A DNA stretch of 64,000 bases from Dermatemys mawii (GCA_007922305.1 ML677333.1:13693364-13757363); one strand, 5' to 3'; positions 1 to 13,074 are shown, numbered from the stretch's first letter. A program made the numbers and translations. The notes: generated by a model from the letters alone, not told the origin.

Positions 1-617
1 TACCTTATTAAAGGTACCTAACTGTCAAGATAGATTATCTTCCTGTATTTGTTCATTTTACTGTCTAAATTTATTCATGTAGTGGAGGTCAGGAATTTAC
101 AGAATTACAAATGCAATTGTTTAGAGCAGGAAAAAATATACAGCATTGCTTAGTGAAAGCGACAATCAATTTGTTCAGCACAGCATCCTGGAAAAAAAAC
201 AGCACCTTTGTATCAACTGCAAATGGCTTTACAAATTAATGTATAATTAAAACTTGCATTTCTGAGCCTCCTGCTGGTAGTTCCCATTCTGCCGAAGGCT
301 CACATCATCCTTATACTTGCCATTTACGTAGCACTTTAATTTTCATTCGACTTCACAACAGTAATTAAGGATCTCTATCCTGGGGAGACGGTTAGTATGC
401 ATTATATATGAGGAAACTGAGGCAGAGGTTAAGTGACTTTCCCAAGGCTGTAGAGAGATCAGATCAGTGTATAGGAGTTCCTAGTTCTCTGCCCTATGCT
501 TGGAGCCACTAGATTGCATCTAGACATACTACTTGTTTGACTTACATGAGGTCCTAATATCAGGAACACAAGCTGTTTTCCATGCTGGTCTAACAGTCTG
601 AAGAATGTTACTGTTTA
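1..617. other. Intergenic, little recognised
   Basis: No gene was seen. The segment at about 405-520 (GAGGAAACTGAGGCAGAGG and following) resembles the tail of the old dispersed repeat family at 58655 and 62375. Confidence 0.5.
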
Positions 618-645
618 ACACACACACACACACACACACACACAC
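618..645. repeat. (AC)n microsatellite
   Basis: An uninterrupted run of 14 AC dinucleotides. Confidence 0.98.
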
Positions 646-1540
646 TATTAAAGCATTAAGAGACAATGTCTTCCAAAGTTAGGCAGGCTTCTTGTGTATA
701 CAGTTGCATATCTACATTTCCCCATGCAGTTACTGTGATTTCACAAGCAAATCTGCTTTGCAAATAAACCATATTCCATAGGATTTCAAAACCTCTCTAT
801 TACATTACTTTTTCAAAGCTTCTGGATGGAATTGTCAGCAGGCCTCTCCCACCTGGAAGGATGATACGTACAAGCTAAGCCTAGAGAAAGGCTTTCAGTG
901 GTGACATCCCCGAGAGAGAAAGCAAACCATTAAAAGCATTGCAACAAGACCCAAGTTCATGTAGTCACAGCTCTGAAAGTCTCTTCAGCTCATTGTTCCT
1001 CTGCACACACAAACAAGGGGCGTGAAGAAGGTAAAAACTATGTCTCTTACTGCTTTGTAAATGTTCAAACTATGGCCCCAATTCTAGTGTATTTGCATTG
1101 TAAAGAACTTGATACTGGGAGTTGTGTTTGGCAAGACCAAATTGCTGCATGAGTAAATGGCTGAACCCAGTGTCCAAAAAGTGTAAAGAGAATCTGTTAG
1201 AGAGGCAGGTGGTCAGTAGGATGGAATGTTTTGGCTTATGCTAATAAATAACCACTGTGTCACTGAAACAACAGTTTTTGGTGCCTAACACGGATCCCCA
1301 TTAGACACTTGTTTATCGCTACAGAGCCTGACCTGGGAGTCAGTAAAATCCAGGGGGTCACCACCAATATGCTGCATATCCTAAGGCAAATTTATTTCAT
1401 CTCTGAATTTTAATTACATATTTAAGATACCAGTAAATTAACAGTGACAACTTCTCACACAGTGGTGATGAACTAGTGTCTGGCCAGTTAGCATCATTAC
1501 TTATATCACTGCAATAGCACTCTGGGTATAACAGGCCATG
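646..1540. other. Intergenic, nothing recognised
   Basis: AT-rich unique-looking sequence. No open frame, repeat terminus or RNA gene was noticed. Confidence 0.5.
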
Positions 1541-1544
1541 GGAG

Positions 1545-2035
1545 GTGCTGCTTCCCACAGCACGACTGTGGCTGCCAGACCCTCAGTTGCAGGGTTTGGC
1601 AGCGAGGTTTTTGCTTTTATTATGCCCCATGCTGGTTCCAGGGCAGCTGAGGCGGTACATATCACCTCCTCAGCCGCCCCAAAACCTGCATAGGGCATAT
1701 CAGAAGTGTATTCTGCGGATGCTTTCCCCCGGCCAGTGGGCAGGCTGGGTCCGGGGAGGGAAAGCATGGCCTGGCTGCGGCCAGCTCCGGGCTCCTCCAG
1801 GTGGTGGGATGCTCAGCGCGGGGCTTTGGCCAGCCTGGCCGGGGCTCCTCCGGGAGGGGTAGCACTTGTGGCTTCAGCCAGCCTGGAGCTCCTCCAGTGG
1901 GTGGGGGTGGCTCTGTGCTCCCGGAGTCGGGGGCAGAGACTCTCTGGACAGGGGGAGGGAACAGGCAGAAGGGGCAGAACTGGGGGCTACTTTTCTTCCC
2001 AGAGGGGGACTCTACCCACTGCCCATGAGTAACTC
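1545..2035. repeat. GC-rich block, possible unclassified repeat
   Basis: A sharply GC-rich segment in AT-rich surroundings, rich in CCTGGC/GCTCCTCC-type near-repeats. It has short open frames in several frames (up to about 108 codons), but none shows a domain. Its composition resembles the G-rich cores of hAT elements elsewhere in the window. No termini were identified. Confidence 0.35.
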
Positions 2036-2040
2036 CTACA

Positions 2041-2098
2041 TTGGGGCCCCATTGTGCCTATATAGACAGTCCCTGCCCTAATGAATTTACAATCCAAA
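2041..2098 (+). repeat. Old dispersed repeat fragment
   Basis: It shares GGCCCCATTGTGC and GACAGTCCCTGCC with the copy at 62403-62475. Confidence 0.55.
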
Positions 2099-2251
2099 GT
2101 AACTTTAGTCTTGGTTGAAAGGTTTATAGAAGTGAAAATTACTCACTCAGTTTTGTTACTTAACTTTCTAAGACCTGTAAAGGGGCAGTTATAGTGCTAC
2201 AAGGTATATTCAGTCGAGAGAACTATTTCATGCAACCCTGGGGAAGTCTAA

Positions 2252-3255
2252 GGCCATGTGTACACCAGCGAGCTTATAGCAGCACAGTTGTACTAATGCG
2301 GCCCACCACTATAAGATCATTCACATAGCCTCTCTAAGCCGACAAAAGAGAGAGCTCTCCCATCGACGTAATAAAACCACCTCCACAAGTGGCAGTAGCT
2401 GTGTCAGCAGGAGAAGCTCCCCCACCGACATGCACTTAGAGGGAAGAATCCCGTGCACTGCTACAGACTAGGCAGCAGTTCTGCAGAAAAGGACCCTTAG
2501 GGGTTACAGTGAATGAGAAGCTGGATATGAGTCAACAGTGTGCCCTTGTTGCCAAGAAAACTAACAGCATTTTGGACTGTATAAGTAGGGGCACTGCCAG
2601 CAGATTGAGGGACGTGATCATTCCCCTTTGTTCAGCATTGGTGAGGCCTCATCTTGAGTATTGTGTCCAGTTTTGGGCCCCACACTACAAGAAGGATGTG
2701 GAAAAATTGACAAGAGTCCAGCAGAGGGCAACAAAAATCATTAGGGGGCTGGAGCACATGATTTATAAAGAGAGGCTAAGAGAACTGGGATTGTTTAGTC
2801 TGCAGAAGAGAAGAATGGGGGGGGGATCTGATAGCTGCTCACAATTATCTGAAAGGAGGTTCCAAAGAGAATGGATCTAGGCTGTTCTCAGTGGTAGCAG
2901 ATGACAGAACAAGAAGTAATGGTCTCAAGTTGCAGTGGGGGAGGTTTAGGTTGGATATTAGGAAAAACGTTTTCACTAGGAGGGTGGTGAAGCACTGGAA
3001 TGGGTTACCTAGGGTGGTGTTGGAATCTCCTTCCTTAGAGGTTTTAAGGTCAGGCTTGACAAAAGGATGATTTAGTTGGTGTTGGTCCTGCTTTGAGCAG
3101 GAGGTTGGACTAGATGACCCCCTGAGGTCCCTTCCAACCCTGATATTCTAAAATTCACAGTGATGCTGTCATTTATGTTGCTCAGAGGGGTGTTTTTTTC
3201 CATATCCCTGAGTGGCATAAATTATACCAACTACAGTGGCAGTGTAGACAAGGCC
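2252..3255. mobile_element. Harbinger-like element split by a CR1 insertion
   Basis: Termini are GGCCATGTGTACAC and GTGTAGACAAGGCC, inverted repeats flanked by TAA on both sides (2249-2251 and 3256-3258). A 3-bp TWA duplication fits the PIF/Harbinger group. The interior is interrupted by a 3' CR1 fragment from about 2490 to 3155, so the miniature element is the older of the two. Confidence 0.75.
2490..3155 (+). mobile_element. CR1 LINE, 3' end fragment
   Basis: The translated frame at 2509-2880 matches the end of CR1 ORF2 ([20 protein letters not shown] followed by [13 protein letters not shown]). The sequence then runs into the CR1 3' UTR, ending GGTCCCTTCCAACCCTGATA and TTCTA. It is 5'-truncated and frame-broken after about 2840, so inactive. 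Confidence 0.95.
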
Positions 3256-3739
3256 TAAATTTCTGAAAGACATGTAAGTGACATACAAAGGGACACGCCC
3301 TTATTCTTTCCATATATAAAACCATGGCTGTACACTTGCAGTCTATATCCTCTTACCTTGTTTGCATCTTTAATGTAAGAAAAAAATAAATTGACTGAAA
3401 CAGAATCAGTAAAACCATAATATCATTTGCAGATGGGACTGAGTTTGACTAATGTCATGGTGACCACTGAAGTTCAATGGGGAAAAAGGTGGAGAGGATG
3501 TATGTGGAGAAGGCTCTGCCTAGTTGTCTAGTTCTTGGTCCACAAAGCTTTTTGGGTGGATTTTGGTGTTGGCTAGCTCTGAGGATTCTCAGACTCTGCA
3601 TTTGATATCAAAATTAGTTGTTCTCCAAGTGACTTGCCAATTACAGCATGGTCGTTAAAGCAAAGCACGTTGCTCTAATTAGAAATGAAAATCAAAAGTT
3701 ATGTGTAGAATACACATTATATTTCAGTTTAACTGCCTC

Positions 3740-3960
3740 TCTTCTGAGTCCTGATGCCTTGTCTCCACTGGAAACATTTGTAAGAACTTTTCTGCTTCAG
3801 AGCATATCCTATCTACACTACAAGTTTCTACTGTCAGTAGGAGAAGCTGCATGAGAGAAAAGAACATTTCCAAAATTTCCTAGTACAGATGCATGCACGG
3901 TGGTAGATGGGAAGTACCTCTATGTGCAGTTGCTACCACAGGCCTTTACAGACAGGCACT
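3740..3960. mobile_element. Degraded miniature-element fragment
   Basis: Segments such as GCCTTGTCTCCACTGG and CAGTAGGAGAAGCTGCATG resemble the GTCTACACTGG-type elements elsewhere in the window. Ends are unclear. Confidence 0.35.
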
Positions 3961-4204
3961 CTAAGCTTCCCTTACCTATTAGTACTGCACCCAATTCTTT
4001 GTCACTATCCTTCTCCAAGAGCGGGGTTAGAACATGATCAGCTGAGCGGAAAGTGACAGGCACAGGTAAGGTACAGTGCTCAAAAAGTTTAGGGAACACA
4101 CACTTGTAGGTTTCCTCAAATCTTTATATTATAGCAACAGGTAGGCTTATGCTCAGGCTTTAATTCAAAGCTGTGGTTTACATAAAGAAAATATACCTCT
4201 GCAG

Positions 4205-4317
4205 TAGGGTGACCAGATGTCCCGATTTTGTAGATCCAGTCCCAGGTTTTGGGCCTTTTGCTTATATAGGCTCCTATTACCGCCCACCCCAATTTTTCAC
4301 ATTTTCTAGTCACCTTT
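4205..4317 (+). mobile_element. hAT-type miniature element, family A
   Basis: Starts TAGGGTGACCAGA and carries the same internal blocks as the copies near RRM2. The 8-bp target duplication CTCTGCAG is perfect (4197-4204 and 4318-4325). The right terminus is eroded to AGTCACCTTT. Confidence 0.88.
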
Positions 4318-4924
4318 CTCTGCAGTTATATGCAATCTTTCATTCAGTACCGCCTCCCTCGCAATACACAGCAGCATTGATCAGATTCTGAATAAATGAG
4401 TAAAAGCATAAGTTAGACTTGGCTGATTACGTCTCAACGCTTGAGAAATCATGGGAGCAGCAATATCTGTGCAACGATTTTAGGCATCGGTAAAGCACCC
4501 AATTATGCTCGTCATATTTTAATTGGGTATTGACGTACAATTTATGAAGCTTAATGTAATGTGATAGTTGAACAGTCAGATTTGACATTTCCGAAACACA
4601 TTATACAGTAAACTTGTTTTCCCTTAAGTCTTTCAAGTGAGTATTTGAAATTAAGTACAAAAGTCCTTTGGCAGGACTTTAATCGTTAATAGTGGGGTTA
4701 TGTGTGGTGTTTTTGTTTTTTTTTAAAGGATTCTATTCTATGCAGTCAACAGTGGCAGTGTTGGTGTAGCTGGCCTGTCCTTAGCAGTTTGAATCAGAGT
4801 CTTAGCTCCCCTTTAAAAAAAATTTCCAAGCCCTTAAAGCTGTAAGGAGAACTTTCTGAATGGGCTTCAGCTAGAACTGCCATGTCACAGAACTTTCCTA
4901 CACACAGACACACACAAATGGAGT

Positions 4925-5101
4925 CAGGGCCGGCTCTAACTTTTTCGCCGCCCCAAGCAAAAAAAAAAAAAGGGCCAGTGGAGGTGCAGCCGGAGAAGCA
5001 AAGCAGGTTGGGGGCTGGGGGGGAACGGTGCAGAATGCCGCCCCTTACAAAGTGCTGCCCCAGGTACTTGCTTGCTATGCTGGTGCCTGGAGCCAGCCCT
5101 G
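4925..5101 (+). mobile_element. hAT miniature element, family B
   Basis: Starts CAGGGCCGGCTC and ends GGAGCCAGCCCTG, an inverted-repeat pair. Flanks AATGGAGT and AATGAAGT form an 8-bp target duplication with one mismatch. It contains an A-tract and a GC-rich core, and a related copy in the opposite orientation lies at 48517. Confidence 0.85.
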
Positions 5102-5109
5102 AATGAAGT

Positions 5110-8100
5110 CATTTATATATGACCAGGTGTTCTGTACTAGCTGAAGCACAAAAGGTTTGGTGCATCCACATGAAGGCTCAGCCTAGCCATACTAACCAGA
5201 AAGAATGATGGGGTAACAGAATAATGATATATTGCATTTCTGTGGCACTTCTTAAATGCTTTGAGATCTTTGAATGAAAGAACTAAGTCTACTCCTGGAG
5301 TGGAAGCCAAGAGAATATTTCACAGACTGCCACTGCAACCAGAACGGAACACAAAATGGCAGCTCCCGCCAACTAAGCTATGTACTGTACAAAATGGATG
5401 CTATCATAAGTTGCCTACTAGAAACAAAAGGTGCAGTACATGAAAACAAAGCGAGAGTGTAATGCAGCCACTTACAGCATCTATTTAACAGTGCATAGTA
5501 AAATATATACACCACAGTTTTAGGGCGAGGAGGGAGGAAGAATGACATGTCATTAGAAACTCCAGTTGGAACATAAATAGAATTGTGATGGCTCTGCTCC
5601 CTCCCCCTTGTACATCCCCTTCCCCTAGCTGGGGAAGGGGAAAGGCCCTGAACCAGGAAGTGGCCAGGCTCTGTTTGGGGAGTGGGAGATGCGTGGCAGC
5701 AGGGAGCAATGGACAGAACGGTGTATCGAACAGGTTGTGACTGCTGGACATCACAACTGTCCAGCTGTCTGTGTGAGACGTATGGGGGAATTGGGGCAGC
5801 TAAGCAGGGACTCAGTGCAAAAGGATCTAATGAGAGAGACTAACTGAGCCAGGCCCCAAAATGCTTATTTGCTTGATTAGCGACTGGACAAGAGGGGGTG
5901 CCCGAGGCCTGAAGAGCCCTGACTCCCAAGTGGTCAGTCCCATGGACCTGAACAAGAACTGCCATTGCTCACTTTGAACTGTCACTGTTTTAAGACACTG
6001 TGCCTAAGGTATTTGCAACCCTCCCCTTTCCTGACAGCTATCATCAAAACCTTCCCCTTAGCCAAGTATCTGAGTGGATACTGGGACCCCCTAGGGCTAG
6101 CGCCTACAAGGGCCTACCTGCTGAAGTACCTACAGTGCCTGCTTCCAGGATGCAGTACACCAGACATGCTCTTTGAGCATTTGGAGTACAGAGTAACCCC
6201 AATAATTACAGACTGTAATAACCCAATAAAATGGGCGCATGAGACAGAGATTATTATCCCTACCTTTACAAGAAGGGTTGTGAGATTCTTTATGATTACA
6301 AGTGGACAGGAGTTTGGCTTTATAGTTCATTTAAAAGACATCACCTCCACCAGCACATTGCCTCCTTTAGCACAAAGCGAGATCTGGTTCAGGATGGACT
6401 CAAAGGGAGGACTGCTGCCTACCAGAGAGCCAGAAGTCTGACTGATATCTTGAGCCTTCAAGGTGCTCAGCAAAAGGTGGACCCCTGCACCTGCAGGGCC
6501 CTAACAACATCAATAAGGGTGTGTGTCTGTATATATGTGGAAGACCTTGAAGGATGGGGTTTGAGAGAGCGCTTTTCCCCCCCCCCATCAGGTGTTCAGC
6601 AGCCTCTCTCAGTGGGCAGATTTAAAAGAAACAATTCTCTACAAAAGGATCTGCTACTAAACAAAAGCCTTATTGCTACAAACCATTTTTTAAAATTCTG
6701 AGTATATTTGCATATTTATAAATATTTTTCTGCTAGACGCGACTTCATCTTACTCATCATGTCTGAAAACAATTTTTAGTGCTACACTTTAGAATCTGTG
6801 TTAAAATGAATATTTTGCAAACATTTTTCATAAGGTAATGGTTAAATTTTCTCAGCTTGGCTTTGACCTCATCTACAGAAAGACGACTGGGATAAACTGA
6901 ATCAAATTAGTCCTGGAATGCAATTTAAAAAAGCATTGGGTGTGGACTGTGAGTGATGGAACATCACTATGCAGTATAAGATATTAAATCATACTTAGGA
7001 TTTGGAGCATCCAGAAATTTAGATTCAGAATTCAAGCCTCTGTAATTCAAAGCTTGCCTATCCTTATACTGAATAAAACATGATTTGTGTTTGCTTACAT
7101 TCTGCATTTTACACTGACTGGAGCTGTATTCCCAGGCTAGTCTCAAAGGCAAGCCGCTTTAAAAAATATAGAGAGCAAGCATAAAACATTTTATTTATAG
7201 ACTTATTTTACTTTCAAGTACGCTAGTTAATTGTCCTGTTAAAGCAACTGAGATAGCTTGGAGTTTTTTGTTGTTTGGTTTTATTAATTGGGGTATTACT
7301 TTGAATTGTTTCATTGCAACTCTAAAATTTGTGAATAGTCTCCGTGATTAATTTTCTTTAGTTGCTTTATTAGTGTATTACAGAACCATTATCAAATGGA
7401 CTTATCTAGGAGTTCAATGCTTGACCCAAAATCTTCAGTCACCAGACAGATTACTATAACCTTGGCTTGCAAAAGCACTTTTATAAGGTCCAAAAATAAG
7501 GCAGTTCATTCACCATATGCTGAAATGCTGCCACTACTGGGGTAGAATGTGTCTGCTGTTTAATATATCACAGCAATACTACGCAACTCTAAGCCAAGAA
7601 GTGAGCACAAATACTACAGCCAATGAAACAGCAGGGGAGTTTTAGATATACAAAATGGAGTTGCCCAAACTGGAATTTGGCCAGAATGTCTTATCTGAAA
7701 GATGGCACTCCCAAAAACAGAGTGCCCTTAAACAGGTTCTGTATGGGTGCAGGAGTCTGTCAGTGTGGATCTGATTGTAGGATTAATGCCTTCGAGACCT
7801 TTAAACTCTTCTGGGTGGGGACATTGTCTACTGTGAGGTGTCTAACAGATTTCACATTTTATACCATAATATATAATTTTGTTGTATATAGAGCTGAATA
7901 TAAGTAGTTACTACACTGTCAGCAGTGAATGTGTTCTCAAAGACGGCACCCCCAAACAAACACTAACAAACAGGGAAATAGCAAGACAGTTCCTGCTCAC
8001 AATCAAAGAATGACAAACACTAATATTAAATTACAAGCAGAAAGGCTAGAGGAACCTCCTATAACAAAACTAAAAAAGTGTTTCCTCCAAAGTCCTAAGT

Positions 8101-9380
8101 GGTCTTTATCCCCCACAATAATCAAACAAATAATTTTTCACGTGCTCCCTGTTGGACAGTATGTAGGGATTTGACACAAAAGATTCCCAACACCAGGTTG
8201 TTTTCTTAGTCTTATTTCTTGCATAATTATTTGTATAATAATTGTATAAATTATTTTTGAACAGCCAACTCCAGATGGAGTAAGAATACCAAATGCTTAT
8301 CTGTAGCTCTTACCTCTCTATACAGAGAAACTTTGAACCATATGAGACAGATGAAAACAGGATGAGAAAAAAAATCTAAGTCTCTCTGAACACTCAATAT
8401 TCCCTTTACCTATATGTGAATGTAGATCCTTCAGGTGCTCCAGTTAGCAGTAGCTTGACCTGAATACTTCTCTTACAGCACCTGTGTAATACTTGGAGTA
8501 GGCTGTGCCAGTAGATTATTTTTTCCCCACAGCAGGGCATTCTGTGATAGCTGAAGTAACTATAAAAGAACACAGTTGTCTCACAAATGGGACTTTGCTC
8601 AGAGAGAGGTTAAGACACCAGTCAGAATAGTATGCTAATTCTGTAAGAGAAAAGGAATTGTTTTTGCTTTACTATGAATGTTATTTTTATTAAGTTCCCC
8701 CCCCCCCCACAACTACACTCAGAGTGAAACTTGCCTGCTCCTTCTATCAACATTCCATTCTTAGTTGATTTTCCATTGCTTAAAATAATCAGGATAAATC
8801 TCTTCAGCCTTGAAAAAGTTGTAGCAAAATTAATTTGATAATCAATTTGCTAAGCTTTCAATTTCAAAGCCACAATACTGCCTGCAACCCTATACTCACT
8901 TCCCTCAACTCACATCTCCAAGTTATATTATCCTGAGTAATTTATTTCTTTCTCAGAACATGCCTGTCATGTTAAGTGGCAGAAGTCCTCCTACATCTCT
9001 CAGCACAAGTCTATGTAGTTACACAACACTGAATTTGCTAATGAATGGCTCCTAATCGTCTTTTATTTAAATCCCATGTGGAAAACACCATAAAGGTAAT
9101 CCCTAAGGGACAGAAGGCAGTTCATTTTCTGAGCAGTCAATACAATTAAAAGAGACAGTCTTGACCACATGGTTTGCCCTTTCTACTGAAGTTAAAGTCA
9201 CATTTTTAAAGTTTTTTTCTTCCAAGGATCTGAGAAATACATTAACGGCTGATTTTTTCATCCTTTCACACAGGCATGAGAGAGGAATGAGATGTAAACA
9301 CCAAAATGGGAGACTGATTTAATAATGATCCAGTACATTGTTGTAGGAGAGCACAAAGAAAGCAATTTCAGTATATAATG
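5110..9380. other. Intergenic, mostly unrecognised
   Basis: No gene is supported. A moderately GC-rich part at about 5580-5930 is probably an old repeat of unknown family. A 158-codon open frame at 5965-6441 shows no domain. C homopolymers occur at 6577-6586 and 8697-8708. Confidence 0.5.
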
Positions 9381-9381
9381 T

Positions 9382-9620
9382 TGGGTCACACTTTATTAAG
9401 TATCCATTTGTAATTTATGAAGTGTTAATAAATGATTACTAGATGTTTTAATAAATGGTTCATCAGGAGTCCAATGGCTAAATAGATTGCTTGTAGCCAT
9501 TTATAATACCTATTACTCAAGGGCTTCTAACCATCTGCAACAAGTACAACTCATGTCTGTAATATCTAGTAATAATTTATTAACCCTTTATAAATGGAAC
9601 CTTAATATAAAGTGACTCAG
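9382..9620. mobile_element. Foldback miniature element with about 55-base terminal repeats
   Basis: The left arm (GGGTCACACTTTATTAAG, then GTTAATAAATGATTACTAG) is the imperfect inverse of the right arm, ending CCTTAATATAAAGTGACTCA. It is AT-rich and non-coding. The superfamily is not decided. Confidence 0.65.
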
Positions 9621-12460
9621 TTTTGGTTTTAAGTTTTGCTGGTTCTTTTTCTATTTCTTAATAGGAATATTATGTTTCTAGAGCATGTTTCCTAAAGGTT
9701 GTGTGTCTGTTTTCCGTGGAGCTGAGGACCCCAGCAGTGCATTCCAGAATGCAGCTTGCATAACCCTCTTATCTGAGGTGCTTAGAGATTCTTCTTCACA
9801 CCCCTCCTGCTGCTGTATCGATGTAGAAGCTGGACCGAAAAGTTAAACTACAAATGGAGTTTGTATTTTTTCATCTGCTCTTATTCTGATGGAACAGAGC
9901 AATGAGGCTAGTTCTGGAAAGTCAGAGCAGAGCCAGGGTAGGGTACATGGAAATGAAAGAAGAAACAAAAATAGAAGTGAAGAGGAGGAGAGGCAAGGCC
10001 AAGAATAGAAAGACAACAGAAGAGAGATATCTGTGCACTTGATAGGTCATGAGAATATTATGAGCTAAGTAAATAGTTCCTTTGATGACCAAATACCAAA
10101 AACAGTTATTTTGTATTTGTGGCGCTAAAACCAATGAGTTGTCATTCTTCATTCTATGTAATGTTCAATACAATGATTTTTCCTGATTTGTACAGTGAGT
10201 GATGAACTCTTAAGATCAACAATAACCATTATACGTCAGACAGAAGCCGTGTCGACATTAAGAGAATTTGGCAACCAACCACACGGTACTTCTAACACAC
10301 CTGTAACACTACATCTATTGTCTAGCACTGAAATGATGGGGAATAGCTCACCCCAGAGGTACAGCTAGATTTCCTTCATTGTGGAATTAAGAGACCCATC
10401 CCAGGTCTCAAAACAACTCAATTCGACAATCCGAAAGCATGACCCAGACCAGACCTGAAAGCAGCACACCATTCATTGAACATAATCCTCAACAATCGTA
10501 TGGAGTGGACTTCTCCAGGGACTGTAATGGCACAACTGCTGCTTCAGAAACTCCAACATGTAGCTGCCTGCAAGGACTCCAAACATCTTCAACATCTTCA
10601 CATCAAATGCCTCATAGCTACTCTTCAAAAACAATAGCAGAAGCCTCTCTTGCTATCCCAAGTCCAGATTTTGAAAAAAAGGCCTCGAAAACAGTGTTGG
10701 CTCCTGGAGACTCAGAGGAGTTTGATCTCATCTTCCACTATTCCCATGGGATCTCAATAAGCCGCTTTTTGAAATTTCCCAGAAGCTATAGCTTCAGAAA
10801 GCAGTGCCAAGAACTGTAGGATAGTTACCTAGATAGCAGGTAACTATCCTACAGGATAATAGCAGGGTAACTGCAACAGAAGAATGCAGTGTGCACAGGG
10901 GGCAAAACCACACCTACAACAACATGGTTAGCCCTGACACACTGCAACATTGGTACTTACATCAACGCTAGCCGACAGGTTCAGTTAGCAGCAGTTCAGT
11001 TCTCTAGTGCAGGCACAGCCATAGGACCAGTGGCAAGACTGTACAGTAGAACAACATTTTTTTGTGAAGGCAGCCACGTCCCCACAAAGACAGACAAGCT
11101 TAATAATACTTCTCTGGGTGCCACTTTTGTAGGTAATACAAGTGATATAAGGGTGATTAATTATAAAATTGAAACTTCCTCCTGGAGATATCAAGGTACT
11201 TCTGATGAGTCCAGCAATTGCTTTTCTGACTCATCTTAACGCTAACTATATCTGACACACACACAACCTATTTCCAAGTCCTTATGAGCCAAGTTATAAA
11301 TAATTAAAGAAACAATGTTTTAAAGTGCTTGGAATTTCAAAGCTACTTTGACAAATACAAAATAGAAACTCTTGATTAAACATGAGCACTTGATCAGTGG
11401 CCTTTCAGGGAATATGTTTGGTAACAAAGGCCCATATATTCAAGAGGAATGTGATATTTTTGTCTGCACATATTTCTTTGTTTAATTTTTATTTTGTTAC
11501 CTCTATAAAAGCAGCTTAAGGGAACTGATCTTGCTCCTGATGAAGTTAACGGAAGATTTGCCATTGACTTCTATTAGAGTAAGGTCACACATCCCAATCT
11601 ATTTTTCAAAAGAGCCACATACACTAGTGATAACATGGATGGACAATAATATAGATCCCACCATTTTAGCTAGCTATGGAGCTTTCATGACAAGATGCTG
11701 TACTATAACGCTGCAGGACCATCTCTCTCATTGACCCAGCTAAGTCACAAGGAAATTTTGTCAATCCATGAGATTCTTATAGATGGTTCGGAGATGACTA
11801 AAAGAACTAGATGATGGAAGCATTTTTTGTTATGTCATTGTATTCATTTCAGTTATGAGTAGCCATAGGGAGGAATTTTCACAGCACTCGCTATTGAGCC
11901 AATGATGGTCCCATAAAATTCAATAGGAGATTCAATAGTTATTTAAGGTGAGATTATCTGTCTGATCTTGCCCTCATTGCAGGCAACAGGAGTTGGGCCA
12001 TTGGCTTCAATAGGAGCAGGAGCAGACCATTGCGGTTTCATAGCAGATCAGTTGTCCAGCTTGTCTCTCTATATGCTGCAAAAATAACTTCAGCAGCGAA
12101 CCTAGATCTTGAGTAATATACAATGGTGAGAAATATCCTGTCTCCACTTGGGGAGCTGCTTATAAGCTGAAGCAAGAGGCTCTACTGTCCTTGATAATTT
12201 TTTCCTTGGTAATGTAATTACAGATTCTATTTCTTATTTAATTTTAAAACATTATTAAAAAAGAATTAAGAGCCTGATTTAAAAGGTATGAAGAACACAC
12301 AGCTACCATTGACTTCAAAGAGAAATGTGAACATTCAGCGCTTCTGAAAGTCAAGCTCAAACCCTTAAAGCAATGGGTGAAAAGAAATGACTAGTCTGAA
12401 TTTCATAACTATTTGCACACACACTTTCCACAATTAAGTGCAAATGTATCCTGGGTCCAT
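9621..12460. other. Intergenic, mostly unrecognised
   Basis: No gene is supported. A 126-codon frame at 10439-10819 and a 116-codon frame at 10889-11239 lack recognisable domains and splice context. A perfect hairpin at 10814-10854 is listed separately. Confidence 0.5.
10814..10854. repeat. Perfect 17-bp inverted repeat with 7-base loop
   Basis: The arm CTGTAGGATAGTTACCT (10814-10830) is exactly complementary in reverse to 10838-10854, with loop AGATAGC. No T-run or gene follows, so a terminator role is not implied. Confidence 0.9.
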
Positions 12461-12463
12461 TTC

Positions 12464-12990
12464 ATAGACTCATAGACTTTAAGGTCAGAAGGGACCATTA
12501 TGATCATCTAGTATGACCTCCTGCTCAATGCAGGCCACAGAATTTTACCCACCCATTCCTGCAATATACCTCTCACCTATATCTGAGCTACTGAAGTCCT
12601 CAAATCATGGTTTAAGGACTTCAAGGTGCAGAGAATCCTCCAGCAAGTGACCCACACCCCATGCTGCAGAGGAAGGCAAAAAATCGCCAGGGCCTCTGCC
12701 AGTCTTCCCTGGAGGAAAAATTCCTTCCCAACCCCAAATATGGTGATCAGCTGAACTCTGAGCATGTGGGCAAGACTCACCAGGCAGACACCCAGGAAAG
12801 AATTCTCTGTAGTAACTTAGATCCCATCCAACTTCCCATCATATGCCACCAGGCCCATCTATTACAATAGTCAAAGATGAATTGCCAAAATTATGTTATC
12901 CCATCACAACATCTCCTCCACAAACTTATCAAGCGTCATCTTGATTTCATTTGTTAATAAAACACTACAACAGCAACAGGCCCAACTATT
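12464..12990 (-). mobile_element. CR1 LINE 3' fragment
   Basis: It begins with the reverse complement of a CR1 3' end (TCATAGACTCATAGACTTTA, then GGTCAGAAGGGACCATTATG) and continues through the 3' UTR. There is no reverse-transcriptase frame. Confidence 0.85.
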
Positions 12991-13074
12991 GTATTAGTAG
13001 TCCTATCCCAAGTTGAATGGTTTTGGATTACTCCAGTAGTACTTTCATTAGGATTCCACCTGTCAAACACACAT

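Noticed and set aside
618..645. Microsatellites as CRISPR-like arrays
   Set aside because: They are plain dinucleotide repeats without spacers. No direct-repeat/spacer pattern occurs in the window.
2509..2880. 123-codon frame as a host gene
   Set aside because: The translation is the conserved end of CR1 ORF2, in a 5'-truncated LINE copy.
5965..6441. 158-codon open frame
   Set aside because: No recognisable motif, and no conservation evidence available. Probably chance or part of an old repeat.
10439..10819. 126-codon open frame
   Set aside because: Ser/Thr-rich translation without domain. The frame ends inside a hairpin and has no splice or promoter context.
10814..10854. Hairpin as a transcription terminator or microRNA precursor
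   Set aside because: No T-run follows and no gene precedes it. The 41-base hairpin is too short for a typical vertebrate microRNA precursor.
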